A stretch of 64,000 nucleotides of DNA from the NCBI GenBank assembly GCA_934167465.1, contig CAKPKR010000001.1, positions 1 to 64,000 on the forward strand, read 5' to 3'. This DNA comes from an uncultured Bacilli bacterium. GTDB taxonomy: Bacteria; Bacillota_I; Bacilli_A; RF39; UBA660. A model generated the notes under the pieces. It saw only the letters and a program-made list of their open reading frames with translations, did no database searches and was not told the origin of the DNA. The translations under genes were made by a program, and so were the position numbers. Below, piece after piece: positions 16,549 to 26,318 of the stretch (position 1 is the first letter of the stretch; each line of letters begins with the position of its first letter).

Positions 16549-18665
16549 TTTTCTTTTTCTTCATTTATTTCTAAAACATAACAATCAACTATATCACCAA
16601 CTGACAAAATTTCACTTGGATGTTTAATATAACTATCAGTTATTTTTGAAATATGAACTAAGCCATCATTATGTAATCCTATATCAATAAATGCCCCAAA
16701 ATCAACAACATTTCTTACTGTACCTTGTAACTTCATACCAACTTTTAAATCTTTGATATTTAAAACATCACTTTTTAGTACTGGTTGTGGCATTTCATCT
16801 CTAGGATCTCTGTTTGGTTTCTTTAAAGAAGAAACAATATCTTCTAAAGTATAAATATCCGTATTTAATTTATTTTTATATTCATCTAAATTAATGTTAT
16901 CTAATTTATTAATTAGTTCATTTGTTCCAATATCATCTAAATTACAATTTAATTCTTTCAATAATTTCAAAGTTATATCATAGCTTTCTGGATGGATTCC
17001 TGTTTCATCCAAAATATTATTTCCTTCAGTAATTCTTAAAAAACCTATTGCTTGTTCATATACTTTATCAGATAATACTTTTTTCTTTTTAATTTCTTCT
17101 CTTGAATTAAATCTTCCAAAATTATTTCGGTATTCAATTATTTTATCAATATTTTTTTTCGTAATTCCCGAAACATATCTTAATAATGAAGTTGAAGCTG
17201 TATTAATATTAACACCAACACTATTAACTGCTTTAGAAACAACAAAATCTAGTCTTGTTTTTAATTCTTTCTCAGGTACATCGTGTTGATAAAGTCCTAC
17301 TCCAATACCATCAGGCGGAATTTTTACAAGTTCAGCTAAAGGATCTTGTAATCTTCTTCCAATCGAAACAGCACTTCTTTCATTAGGAGATAAGTCTGGA
17401 AATTCTTCACTAGCAACTTTTTCTGTACTATATATTGAAGCTCCTGCTTCAGAAACAATTACATATTTAACAGTTAACTTATTTTCTCGTATTAAATCAG
17501 CACATAGTTTTTCGCTTTCTCTTGATGCAGTTCCATTTCCAATAGCAATGATATCTATATTGTATTTTTTTATTAAGTTTAATAAAACAACTTTACTTTG
17601 TTCTAAATACTTTTCGTTGTTACAAAAAGGTTTAATTATTGTAGAGATTAAATATTTACCAGTTTTATCAATTACCGCTAATTTACAACCATTTACAAAA
17701 CCTGGATCAAAAGCTAAAACTACTTTTTCTTTCATTGGTGGAGTTAACAACAATGCTTCTAAATTTTTACCAAAATTTTCTATTGCAGCTTCATTAGCTA
17801 TTTCAGTTAAATCACTCCTTATTTCTCTTTCTACTGATGGAAAGATTAATCTTTTATAACTATCTAGTATTGCTTCACTAACATATATAGCCGTAAAAGA
17901 ATTTTTATTTTTAATTATTTTATTTTCTAAATATTCAATTATTTTAGTATTATCTATATTAATACTAACTGAAAGAATATTTTCTTTTTCAGCTCTATTT
18001 AAAGCTAAAACACGATGGGGTTTGATTTTATTTACTTCTTCTTTATAATCATAGTACATTTCATATTTTATATCTTCAGCATTTTTCTTTTTTTTAGATT
18101 CAATTATTCCATAACGATACATACTATTTCTTATATATTTGCGATAGTAAGCATTATCACTAATCCATTCTGCAATTATGTATTTTGCGCCTTCTAAAGC
18201 TTTATCTACATTCTCCACTTTTTCTGTTATGAATTTCTTACATATTGTTTCAATATCTCCCGTAATTGGAAATGACATTATTATTTTAGCAAGTGGCTCT
18301 AATCCATTATTTATAGCATCTGTGGCTTTTGTTTTTTTCTTTTCTTTATATGGCCTATATAAATCTTCAACTTCTACTAATTTTGTACATTCCATTATTT
18401 TATTTTTTAATTCATCTGTCATTAACCCTTTTTCATCAATTAATCTAATTACATCTTCTTTTCTTTTTAATAAATTTATTTGATATTGATATACAGCATC
18501 AATGCTTCTAATTTTTTCTTCATCTAAAGCTCCTGTTGCTTCTTTACGGTATCTAGCAATAAATGGAACAGTATTTCCTTCTTGTAATAATTCTAATGTT
18601 TTTTCAATTTGTTTTTCATTTATATTTAAGTTTAAACTAATTTCTTTTATTATATCTTGATTCAT
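16521..18665 (-). CDS. tex: Tex-family RNA-binding transcription accessory protein
   Basis: 714 aa, normal length. N-terminal Tex helices (VPFIARYRKEATGALDEE), YqgF/RNase H-like region (about 325-430, VLAFDPGFVNGCKLAVID), helix-hairpin-helix region (NINTASTSLLRYVSGI, RNNFGRFNSREEI) and a C-terminal S1 RNA-binding domain (about 640-712, GTVRNVVDFGAFIDIGLHND). Tex influences transcription and binds structured nucleic acids. TAGGAGG precedes the ATG. Confidence 0.96.
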   Translation of the reverse strand: MNQDIIKEISLNLNINEKQIEKTLELLQEGNTVPFIARYRKEATGALDEEKIRSIDAVYQYQINLLKRKEDVIRLIDEKGLMTDELKNKIMECTKLVEVEDLYRPYKEKKKTKATDAINNGLEPLAKIIMSFPITGDIETICKKFITEKVENVDKALEGAKYIIAEWISDNAYYRKYIRNSMYRYGIIESKKKKNAEDIKYEMYYDYKEEVNKIKPHRVLALNRAEKENILSVSINIDNTKIIEYLENKIIKNKNSFTAIYVSEAILDSYKRLIFPSVEREIRSDLTEIANEAAIENFGKNLEALLLTPPMKEKVVLAFDPGFVNGCKLAVIDKTGKYLISTIIKPFCNNEKYLEQSKVVLLNLIKKYNIDIIAIGNGTASRESEKLCADLIRENKLTVKYVIVSEAGASIYSTEKVASEEFPDLSPNERSAVSIGRRLQDPLAELVKIPPDGIGVGLYQHDVPEKELKTRLDFVVSKAVNSVGVNINTASTSLLRYVSGITKKNIDKIIEYRNNFGRFNSREEIKKKKVLSDKVYEQAIGFLRITEGNNILDETGIHPESYDITLKLLKELNCNLDDIGTNELINKLDNINLDEYKNKLNTDIYTLEDIVSSLKKPNRDPRDEMPQPVLKSDVLNIKDLKVGMKLQGTVRNVVDFGAFIDIGLHNDGLVHISKITDSYIKHPSEILSVGDIVDCYVLEINEEKEKVSLSLLEI

Positions 18666-18673
18666 ATTTTCCT

Positions 18674-18707
18674 CCTAAAAAAAGATAGATTTTACATACT
18701 ATCTATT
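18674..18707 (-). terminator. Terminator after the 18692 gene
   Basis: Minus-strand AGATAG/CTATCT hairpin with an about 10-nt loop followed by seven T, just before the tex ribosome binding site. Confidence 0.55.
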
Positions 18708-19249
18708 AGTGCTTTAAAATGATTTTTATATTTCAAAGCTTCTATTTTTCCTTCTTTAATTTTTAATCTATCTAAATAAGTTAATTTATCTTTTTCAAAT
18801 ATTTGAGTTAATGAGTTTAAAGATTTCCTTTGTTTTTCTGTTATTGAAATAGGACTCTCAATTAATAGATATTTTTTAAAATTAAATATTATTATTTCTC
18901 CTTTGTCAGCAAAATAACTTGCTAATTTAATTAATAACTCATAATTTTCTACATTATAATCTATTTTTAATTCATTTAATTTTTCTAATTCTTCTTCATA
19001 TCTATCTAGTGTATAATCATAAAATTCGCTCATATATGTTTTAGTTTTTATATTTTCAGCTATTTCTTTTCTTTTAATATTATCATTTTCTACTTTTTTT
19101 GAATATTTATTAATTATGTCCATCTCATCTGGAGTTGCTACTTTAAGATCTAATTTATCTTGTCTATTCAAATTTTCAAATAGAAAATCAATTTCTCCAT
19201 CATTTTTTGAATCATTATGAACTACAATCATTTTTATATCTTGATTCAT
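18692..19249 (-). CDS. Uncharacterised protein, 185 aa
   Basis: No family recognised. Cytoplasmic by composition, helical and charged, with a short beta-like segment (KIDYNVENYELLIKLASYFA, then GEIIIFNFKKYLLIESP). Good ribosome binding site (TAGGTGG). Lies between dinB (about 20 bp upstream) and tex, so it is probably cotranscribed with dinB. Confidence 0.7.
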   Translation of the reverse strand: MNQDIKMIVVHNDSKNDGEIDFLFENLNRQDKLDLKVATPDEMDIINKYSKKVENDNIKRKEIAENIKTKTYMSEFYDYTLDRYEEELEKLNELKIDYNVENYELLIKLASYFADKGEIIIFNFKKYLLIESPISITEKQRKSLNSLTQIFEKDKLTYLDRLKIKEGKIEALKYKNHFKALIDSM

Positions 19250-19270
19250 ATTACCACCTATATAATTGTA

Positions 19271-20461
19271 TCATAATTTCTTTTTCAAGTCAGCATTTTC
19301 AATTATTTTATCACCATATTTTTCTTTTAATTTATCTAAAGTTTTATCTAAATTACTATTTATATTAATTTTTTCATTATTTTCAAACAATGATCTTTGA
19401 TAATTATAGTTTTCAACTAGATTATCTAGTCTAATTCCTATTAATCTAACACTATCATCATTCCACATATCATTTAATATTTGCTTTGACACTTCAAATA
19501 TATCAATCGATGAATTTATAGGATTTAGTAGTTTTTTTTGATGAGTTTTTCTTTTAAAATATTTATCTTTTAGAATAACAGCCACAACATAAGCATATCT
19601 ATTTTGTTTTCTAAGTCTAAGCCCTACTTTATTGGATAAAAATAGTAAATTATCATATAGTTCTGTTTTATTAGTTACATCTTTTTGTAATGTTATTTCA
19701 TTACTTATACCTTTACATATTACTTCTTCACTTACAACTCTATCATTATTAATTCCGTTAGCACTTTCAACTAAATATAAACTCATATTTTTAAAATATG
19801 GTCTTAATTTTTCTACTGAAGTATTAGCCAAATCACCTATTGTATTTATATTTAATTTTAATAGTTTTTCAGTACTTTTTTTACCTACTCCAAATAAATC
19901 ATTTATTGGAAGTGGCCACATTTTTTCTTTAACTTCTTCATCAAATAATGTATGAATTTTATTTGGTTTACTAAAATCACTTGCCATTTTAGCACATAAC
20001 TTATTATTAGCAATCCCAATGTTAACAGTAAAGCCTAATGTTTCATTTATTTCCTTTTGTAATTTTGTAGCAAATTCTAAGGGACTACCATATATTTTTT
20101 TTATATTTGTATATTCTAAATAACATTCATCAATTGAGGCAATCTCAACATCAGGTGTATATTTTTTAATTATATTAAATAATTTTCTAGACATTTCTTG
20201 ATAATATGGATAATTCATTGGATAAGTTTTAAGAGCAGGACATTTTCTTCTTGCTGAATAAAGTGTTTCACCAGTTACAACGCCTAATTTTTTAGCTGGA
20301 GTGGATTTTGCTAAAACAATACCTCTTCTAGTTTTTTCATCTCCACCTATAACAGCATAACTATTCCTTATATCATATTTACTTCCATTATTAAGTAAAT
20401 ATACTGCTGTCCAAGATAAAAAAGCATTATTTACATCTATATGCATCACAATTCTATCCAT
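19271..20461 (-). CDS. dinB: DNA polymerase IV (Y-family)
   Basis: 396 aa. Catalytic motifs: MHIDVNNAFLSW (first Asp), the fingers segment KSTPAKKLGV, and SIDECYLEYT (catalytic D-E); then the family block NIGIANNKLCAKMASDFSKP and a helix-hairpin-helix (FGVGKKSTEKLLKL). C-terminal little-finger domain present. The ATG at 20461 is chosen because GGTGG lies 6-7 bases upstream. Translesion synthesis. Confidence 0.94.
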   Translation of the reverse strand: MDRIVMHIDVNNAFLSWTAVYLLNNGSKYDIRNSYAVIGGDEKTRRGIVLAKSTPAKKLGVVTGETLYSARRKCPALKTYPMNYPYYQEMSRKLFNIIKKYTPDVEIASIDECYLEYTNIKKIYGSPLEFATKLQKEINETLGFTVNIGIANNKLCAKMASDFSKPNKIHTLFDEEVKEKMWPLPINDLFGVGKKSTEKLLKLNINTIGDLANTSVEKLRPYFKNMSLYLVESANGINNDRVVSEEVICKGISNEITLQKDVTNKTELYDNLLFLSNKVGLRLRKQNRYAYVVAVILKDKYFKRKTHQKKLLNPINSSIDIFEVSKQILNDMWNDDSVRLIGIRLDNLVENYNYQRSLFENNEKININSNLDKTLDKLKEKYGDKIIENADLKKKL

Positions 20462-20544
20462 ATATACCACCATATTTATTTTATCATTTTGAACATTTGT
20501 TTGCAAATGAATTTTATCAATTTTTCAATATTTCATAATACATA

Positions 20545-20575
20545 AAAAAATTAACAATGTTTGTTAATTTTATGT
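20545..20575 (-). terminator. Terminator of secreted-protein gene 2
   Basis: Minus-strand AAATTAACAA/TTGTTAATTT hairpin followed by seven T. Confidence 0.8.
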
Positions 20576-20577
20576 TA

Positions 20578-21915
20578 TTAAGGTGTTAAAACTAGTCGAA
20601 AACTATAATCATTACGTTTTACTCCAGTATTTCTACCAAAATTAAATTGTCCTGCATGTACACCATTATTATACATACCACCACGTGCAAACCAAGGATA
20701 ACTAGAATCAACAAAATTAGAAAAATCTTCATACCAAGAACTATAATATCTTAAATTACCATTGCCATCAGTATAATTTTTAAATGGTCCAATTTCGCCA
20801 GTTGAATCTCCTAAGATTCTATATTGATAAGTTTTTATAGTTGAAGAACTATTATAAACATCAAAATATTTTGAATTATAATTAGTTTGTGTTAATCCAC
20901 TTGAACCTAATTTTCCAGTTATATATCCTGCAACAGATTCCCAAGTTCCACCACTCATATCATATACACCTGTTATATTTTCTGTTGTACTAGCTAAATA
21001 ACCTATTTCGGTATTATATGGTTGATTATAACTATTTCCATCCCCATATGTTTGGAATACTATGGCACTATATCCTGTTTTATATGAACTATTATTATTT
21101 ATATTTACTTCTCTATTTATTCCATATTTTGAATGAGATAAATATGCTACTGCTCCCCATTCGGTATTTTTCATCATATGACTATCTAAGTCTCTTTTAT
21201 AATTATAACTTGTTAAAAACATATTTCCTATTGTTATATTTCTCCAACTATAAACATTTGGCTTTATTATTACTTTACTGGAATCATTACTATTTACTTG
21301 AGCCGTAGAAGTACTAGTAGCCCCTTTATATCCTGTTTCAAATTTTCCTACCCAAAAGCCATTACTATTAAAAGAAGTGAATGCTGGATGTGTTAACCAC
21401 TCTCCATTATTACTTCCTGTACTTGGTGTTGTATCTTTTGTTTCGAATTCTATTTCTATTGAATGTGGTCCTTTACTTGCTGTTTCGGTATTCCATAATT
21501 TATATCTGTATCTAGGTATCCATACAAAATATGATTCAATTGCACTTTCAGGTATTGTATCTCCTACTTTATATGATCCACTTGATAATATTACTGCATT
21601 CGCCCATCTTTTATCACAATAGTTATACCAATTACTATTTGTATCAGCATATTTTACTGTTCCATTATTACTTATTGTTACTGGTATCATTCCACTACCT
21701 AAAGTTGGATATGCAACCTTACTTGAACATCCACCACTATTCATTTTATTATATAATTCATTTAAAGCATCATTTACATTCATACTTGTTCCATTACTGG
21801 CATTGTATACTACATCACTTGCTTTATATGTTGTTGCGGCATAAACCCCTATACCACAACTTATTATACATAATATTACTATTAAAATTATTTTATTTTT
21901 TATTATTTTTTTCAT
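20578..21915 (-). CDS. Secreted protein with FGE/sulfatase-modifying-like domain (family member 2)
   Basis: 445 aa. Same signal peptide and YKASDVVYNASNGTS module (1-57) as the genes at 6925 and 48539. The remainder has the layout of the formylglycine-generating-enzyme/SUMF1 fold used by many surface proteins: FVWIPRYRYKLW, KNTEWGAVAYLSHSKYG, YDMSGGTWESVAGY, and SFRLVLTP at the end. Copper-site cysteines of true FGEs are not apparent, so a structural or adhesive role is more likely than enzymatic. Monocistronic with a poly-G promoter and its own terminator. Confidence 0.85.
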   Translation of the reverse strand: MKKIIKNKIILIVILCIISCGIGVYAATTYKASDVVYNASNGTSMNVNDALNELYNKMNSGGCSSKVAYPTLGSGMIPVTISNNGTVKYADTNSNWYNYCDKRWANAVILSSGSYKVGDTIPESAIESYFVWIPRYRYKLWNTETASKGPHSIEIEFETKDTTPSTGSNNGEWLTHPAFTSFNSNGFWVGKFETGYKGATSTSTAQVNSNDSSKVIIKPNVYSWRNITIGNMFLTSYNYKRDLDSHMMKNTEWGAVAYLSHSKYGINREVNINNNSSYKTGYSAIVFQTYGDGNSYNQPYNTEIGYLASTTENITGVYDMSGGTWESVAGYITGKLGSSGLTQTNYNSKYFDVYNSSSTIKTYQYRILGDSTGEIGPFKNYTDGNGNLRYYSSWYEDFSNFVDSSYPWFARGGMYNNGVHAGQFNFGRNTGVKRNDYSFRLVLTP

Positions 21916-21938
21916 CTAGATTCCTACTTTCCAATACT

Positions 21939-21969
21939 ATCATACCCCCCCCCCAGACGTAAAAGTCAA
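21939..21969 (-). promoter_or_regulatory. Poly-G-spacer promoter, copy 2
   Basis: Minus strand: -35 TTGACT (21964-21969), nine bases, ten G (21945-21954), -10 TATGAT (21939-21944). Spacer 19 bp. The upstream block CGAACAAAATTTCTGC is shared with the other two copies. Confidence 0.75.
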
Positions 21970-22016
21970 GCAGAAATTTTGTTCGTTTTTTGAATTTTTG
22001 CAAATTAATATATATA

Positions 22017-22046
22017 AAAACTTCATTATTTAAAATGAAGTTTACA
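22017..22046 (-). terminator. Terminator of mutM
   Basis: Minus-strand AAACTTCATT/AATGAAGTTT hairpin followed by T-rich sequence. The same hairpin sequence occurs at about 47717-47742. Confidence 0.8.
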
Positions 22047-22061
22047 ATATCAAACACATAT

Positions 22062-22880
22062 TTATTTTTGACAATTTGGACAATAATATGTTCCTCTCCC
22101 ACCTACTCTTATTTTTTCTATTTTATTTTTACATTTTGGACAATTTCCATTATTGTTATGAACTAATAACTCATTCTGAAATCTTCCATGAACACCTTCA
22201 CTAGACTCATATGACTTAATAGTAGTTCCACCTAAAGAGATAGCTTTATCTAATACTTCTTTAGTATATTTTATAATATTATCAAGTTCTTCATCACTTA
22301 AATCACTAGCTTTTTTTAAAGGATTAATTTTACTTAAGAATAGTATTTCATCAGCATAAATATTTCCAATTCCCACAATTATCGATTGATCTAGTATAAC
22401 TGATTTAATTTCCTTTTTCTTAGATTTATATTTTTCTTTAAGATAATTAATATTCAATTCTTTATCCCAAGGTTCTAATCCTAATTCATTTAATGGTTTT
22501 TTCAAATACAATTCTTCTTTTTTTAGCAAATACATTCTTCCAAATTTTCTTGTATCTTTGTATCGTAAACAAGTATTATCACTAAAAACAAATTCAATAT
22601 GTTCATGCTTATCATAAGAATCTCCTAAATTTCTTATAATATATTTACCTTCCATTCTTAAATGACTCAACAAACAATAGTTATCTAATTCAAATAATAA
22701 CCATTTTCCTCTTCTTTTTATATCATTAATTGTTTGATTAATCATTTCATTTTTAAATTCTTCTACTTTAGGATATTCAATTATATTTTCATATCTCACA
22801 TTAACCTTAACAATTTTTTTATTTAAAACTAATTTTTTTAATGTATTTTTCACTGTTTCTACTTCTGGTAATTCTGGCAT
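22062..22880 (-). CDS. mutM: Formamidopyrimidine-DNA glycosylase (Fpg/MutM)
   Basis: 272 aa. Starts MPELPEVETVKNTL with the catalytic Pro2/Glu3, has the DNA-binding loop region RRGKWLLFEL, LIVGIGNIYADEIL-type H2TH segment, and a C-terminal zinc finger with CPKC and CPNCQK. Excises oxidised purines. Preceded by the interrupted CDF gene. Confidence 0.97.
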   Translation of the reverse strand: MPELPEVETVKNTLKKLVLNKKIVKVNVRYENIIEYPKVEEFKNEMINQTINDIKRRGKWLLFELDNYCLLSHLRMEGKYIIRNLGDSYDKHEHIEFVFSDNTCLRYKDTRKFGRMYLLKKEELYLKKPLNELGLEPWDKELNINYLKEKYKSKKKEIKSVILDQSIIVGIGNIYADEILFLSKINPLKKASDLSDEELDNIIKYTKEVLDKAISLGGTTIKSYESSEGVHGRFQNELLVHNNNGNCPKCKNKIEKIRVGGRGTYYCPNCQK

Positions 22881-22890
22881 AATTCCACCT

Positions 22891-23760
22891 CTATTTAATT
22901 ATATCACATTTATTATAGGGATTAATATGAATTGTTATATAAAGGGCTTTTGTTTTTTCTTTTAATAAATCTTCTAATTCTTCAGCAACCTTATGAGCTT
23001 TAAATAGTGTTATTCTAGGATTCATACTTATTTCTGTTGTAATCTTATAATATGGTCCTGATTTTAAAATTATTAAAGAATCAATATTTTTTATTTGTTT
23101 ATAACTATAAATCAATTTTTTAAATTCTTCTATTACTATTTTATCATTTTCTCTTTCATCTAAGATTTTACTAATACTTTCTTTTATAATACTAATACCC
23201 GTCTTTATTATAAAAATACCAATAATTATAGATACTATTTTATCAGAGTATTTAAAAATAATTATTTTGTTTGATAATTGCATTAATAAACTAGACATAA
23301 GAACAAAAATTGAACTTATAACATCCATGCTACTTTCTTTACCTGATGAAATTAAAATCAAATTTTTATACTCTTTTCCCTTAATTATTAAATATCTAGA
23401 AACTAAATACTTAATAATTATAGTAATTAATGATACTATAATAACTATCATTGATGGTATAGTTACATTATTATTACTTATTGACTTAATTAAAATTATT
23501 CCAATCAAAACTATGGTTAATCCAATTACAAAACTTGTAATGTATTACAACTTACCATGTCCATATGGATGTTCCTTATCCGCTGGTTTCATCGATAAGG
23601 AAGAACCAAATATAGCAACCACATCTGTAATTAAATCACTAAAAGAATGAACTCCATCAGAAATTAAAGCACTTGATTTACCAATAAAACCTATAATAAC
23701 TTTTATTAGTGATAAAAATATGTTAGCAAAAAAACTAACTAATAAAACTCTCTTTGTCAT
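22891..23760 (-). pseudogene. Cation diffusion facilitator family transporter interrupted by an in-frame TAA
   Basis: Two halves of one CDF-type efflux protein in the same reading frame. The first (23545-23760) encodes a membrane start and the metal-site segment LISDGVHSFSDLITD ending HPYGHGKL, then a TAA at 23545-23547 where family members usually have Glu (GHGKLEYI). The frame continues directly with YITSFVIGLTIVLIGII into the second half (to 22891), with the remaining membrane helices and cytoplasmic domain. A single G-to-T change (GAA to TAA) explains it. Together 289 residues, normal for the family. Either a recent pseudogene or a sequence error. Confidence 0.85.
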
Positions 23761-23881
23761 AATTACTACCTCTTTTTATTTTATGAAATAGTAAAAAAAA
23801 ATAACTATATTAAAAAAAATATATATTAAATATATTTTCCTACAGGAAAACATAATAACAAAAAGTGACATATATTTTCCT

Positions 23882-23912
23882 AAAAAAATAACTAAAATTA
23901 TTTAGTTACTCT
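23882..23912 (-). terminator. Terminator of pyk
   Basis: Minus-strand GTAACTAAA/TTTAGTTAT hairpin followed by seven T, overlapping the pyk stop. Confidence 0.75.
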
Positions 23913-25310
23913 TTCAATTTTCATAAAATTTGTGTTTTTATTATCAATATTATTTGGAAAACCACCAGTTATAATAACAACATCATCGTTATTTAATTCA
24001 GTAAAATCTTGAGCTAAAAGTAGTGATGATTCAACTATTTCATCAGTTGAATTAAATACTTTTGTAACAACAGGATATACACCCCAGTTAAGCATTAAAC
24101 TACGAGCTACAGATTCATTTGTACAAGGCGCTAAAATAGGACTTGTTGGTCTTAAATTACTAATTAATCTTGCTGTACTTCCTGACATTGTTGCAGCTGA
24201 AATAACTTTAGCATTTAATAAATTTGCAGTTTCAACAACACTAGTTGCTATCGCACCTGGAATACTTTTGTCAACATAGTTGATATTTATTGAATAATCT
24301 AAATATTTTTCAGTACTTTCACAAATATCAGCCATATATTTAACTGTTTCAATTGGAAATTTTCCCATTGTAGTTTCACCAGACAACATTACAGCATCAG
24401 TTCCATTCATAACAGCATTAGCTATATCTGATACTTCTGCTCTAGTTGGTCTTGAATTCTTTTTCATTGATTCTAGCATTTCTGTTGCAACTATACAAAA
24501 TTTACCATGTTGTCTACATTTTTTAATAATTAATTTTTGTAAATAAGGTAATTCTTCCATTGGAGCCTCTACTCCTAAATCACCACGAGCAACCATAACA
24601 CCATCTGATACTTCTATTATACTATCCAAATTATCGATACCAGTTGTACTTTCTATTTTAGCAATTACTTTCATATCTTCTCTATTTTGTGATTTTAAAA
24701 TTTCTCTAGCTTCTAAAACATCCTCTTTAGTTGATACGAAAGATAGCGCTAAAAAATCTCCATCGTGATTACAAGCATAAATTATATCTTCTTTATCTTC
24801 AGAACTAATAAATGGAATATCTAATTTAACTCCTGGAACACTTAGACTTTTCTTATTTCCTAAAATTCCACCATTAATTATTTTGCAAGTAACACCATCT
24901 TCTTCTTTAGAAATTACTTCTATTTTCATTAAACCATTTTCTAGTAATATAATATTTCCTACTTCTAATGATTCAATTGCACTAGGATGATTTACACTAA
25001 ATCTTTCAGCATTACCTAAAACACTTTCTTTTACAACTCTTATTGTATTTCCAGTTACTAAATTAATCTCATCATTTTCTAACATACCATTTCTAAATTC
25101 TGGTCCTTTTGTATCATATAAAATTGCTACATGTTTATTTGTCATTTCTCTAACCTTTTTAACAGAAGAAACAACATTTTGTTTTTCTTCTAAAGTAGCG
25201 TGAGAAAAATTAATTCTAGCTACATTCATTCCATTTTCAACCATTTTACTCATTACGTTAGGATCACAACTAGCTGGACCTATACTACATATTATTTTTG
25301 TTTTTTTCAT
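23898..25310 (-). CDS. pyk: Pyruvate kinase
   Basis: 470 aa. MKKTKIICSIGPASCDP at the start, the signature IAKIESTTGIDNLDSIIEVS, GVMVARGDLGVE and MLSGETTMGKFP. Converts phosphoenolpyruvate and ADP to pyruvate and ATP. Standard short form without the extra C-terminal PEP-utiliser-like domain of Bacillus. The ATG at 25310 (GGGAG eight bases upstream) is chosen; the frame extends further upstream without a ribosome binding site. Confidence 0.97.
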   Translation of the reverse strand: MKKTKIICSIGPASCDPNVMSKMVENGMNVARINFSHATLEEKQNVVSSVKKVREMTNKHVAILYDTKGPEFRNGMLENDEINLVTGNTIRVVKESVLGNAERFSVNHPSAIESLEVGNIILLENGLMKIEVISKEEDGVTCKIINGGILGNKKSLSVPGVKLDIPFISSEDKEDIIYACNHDGDFLALSFVSTKEDVLEAREILKSQNREDMKVIAKIESTTGIDNLDSIIEVSDGVMVARGDLGVEAPMEELPYLQKLIIKKCRQHGKFCIVATEMLESMKKNSRPTRAEVSDIANAVMNGTDAVMLSGETTMGKFPIETVKYMADICESTEKYLDYSININYVDKSIPGAIATSVVETANLLNAKVISAATMSGSTARLISNLRPTSPILAPCTNESVARSLMLNWGVYPVVTKVFNSTDEIVESSLLLAQDFTELNNDDVVIITGGFPNNIDNKNTNFMKIERVTK

Positions 25311-25390
25311 ACAATCAACTCCCATAAAAAACTTACAACATTTTACCATATTACACTTAAAAATAAAAGAGTTTTTTATCAAATTTCTTA

Positions 25391-26269
25391 TTATTTTAAT
25401 CTTCTTTTTATTACATCATCTATTTGTAATTCTCCAACTAACAAAGAAGAATTTTTATTATGTTTCTCATAATTATTTAATACTTTATTTTCATCGTAGT
25501 TAGCATAACAATATTTACAAAAATGTCTGCAAGAATTATATACGCCTATATCAACCATTTGGACACATCCACATTTTCTTTCTTTCCATTTTTTTATAAT
25601 TTTTCCAGTTAATTTAAATACTAATTCAGAAGAAATACAATCTCTTTTTATAAAACCATATTCTACTAAATTATTTTCTTCACAACAAGTTTGAACTGCC
25701 ATATTATTTTTAGAAGCACTTCTACTAAAATTAATTCCTATTGTTTTATAATCTTCACTAGTTAAATTTCTATATTTTAAAATATCTTTATTATTTCTAA
25801 CATTTTTATAATCATCTAAAAATGAAACAATAATATTTTTCACATAGCCATTTAAATAATTACATAACTTATCAAATGATTTAATATGATAATTGATATT
25901 ATATTTTTCACTAATGAATATAGGATCATATCTAACATATAGATTATCAACACCTACTATATTAGATATTTTTTTTATTGCCTCTATTATTTCTCCCTTT
26001 GGTGGAACATTTGGTTCAATATCTTTCTTATATGGCGTTAAAGTCACTTGAAAAATAATTGGCTTATTAATATGTTTTAATTTATCTATTATAGGAATTG
26101 GATTTTTCGTACAAAAAAGAATTAAATCTACATCTTCAAAATATATTCTATTAACTAATTTTTCATTGAAAGGATTTCTAACATCAATATATCCTTCATT
26201 ATATCTATTCATAAACCAATCAGAATAAAATGCTACAACATCTGTACGATTACTTACACTAAGTATCAT
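25391..26269 (-). CDS. DUF1848 family protein (radical-SAM-like)
   Basis: 292 aa. MILSVSNRTDVVAFYSDWF, CTKNPIPII, YVRYDPIF and the C-terminal cysteines in CRHFCKYCYANYD match DUF1848, a family related to radical SAM and photolyase-type enzymes. Reaction unknown. Stands alone between pyk and a membrane-protein gene. Confidence 0.85.
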   Translation of the reverse strand: MILSVSNRTDVVAFYSDWFMNRYNEGYIDVRNPFNEKLVNRIYFEDVDLILFCTKNPIPIIDKLKHINKPIIFQVTLTPYKKDIEPNVPPKGEIIEAIKKISNIVGVDNLYVRYDPIFISEKYNINYHIKSFDKLCNYLNGYVKNIIVSFLDDYKNVRNNKDILKYRNLTSEDYKTIGINFSRSASKNNMAVQTCCEENNLVEYGFIKRDCISSELVFKLTGKIIKKWKERKCGCVQMVDIGVYNSCRHFCKYCYANYDENKVLNNYEKHNKNSSLLVGELQIDDVIKRRLK

Positions 26270-26292
26270 AAAACCACCAATATAATTATACC

Positions 26293-26318
26293 AAAAAAAG
26301 CAAATTATTTTTGCTTTT
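26293..26318 (-). terminator. Terminator of the serS operon
   Basis: Minus-strand AAAAGCAAA/TTTGCTTTT hairpin ending in seven T, after the 26317 gene. Confidence 0.8.

Noticed and set aside
23545..23547. Recoding (selenocysteine or reassigned stop) in the CDF gene
   Set aside because: The codon is TAA, not TGA, and TAA is an ordinary stop throughout the window; family members have Glu at this place.
23761..23897. Riboswitch or small RNA before the CDF gene
   Set aside because: AT-rich stretch with a repeated AGGAAAATATAT and a TTTTCCTACAGGAAAA hairpin, but no known riboswitch pattern could be recognised.
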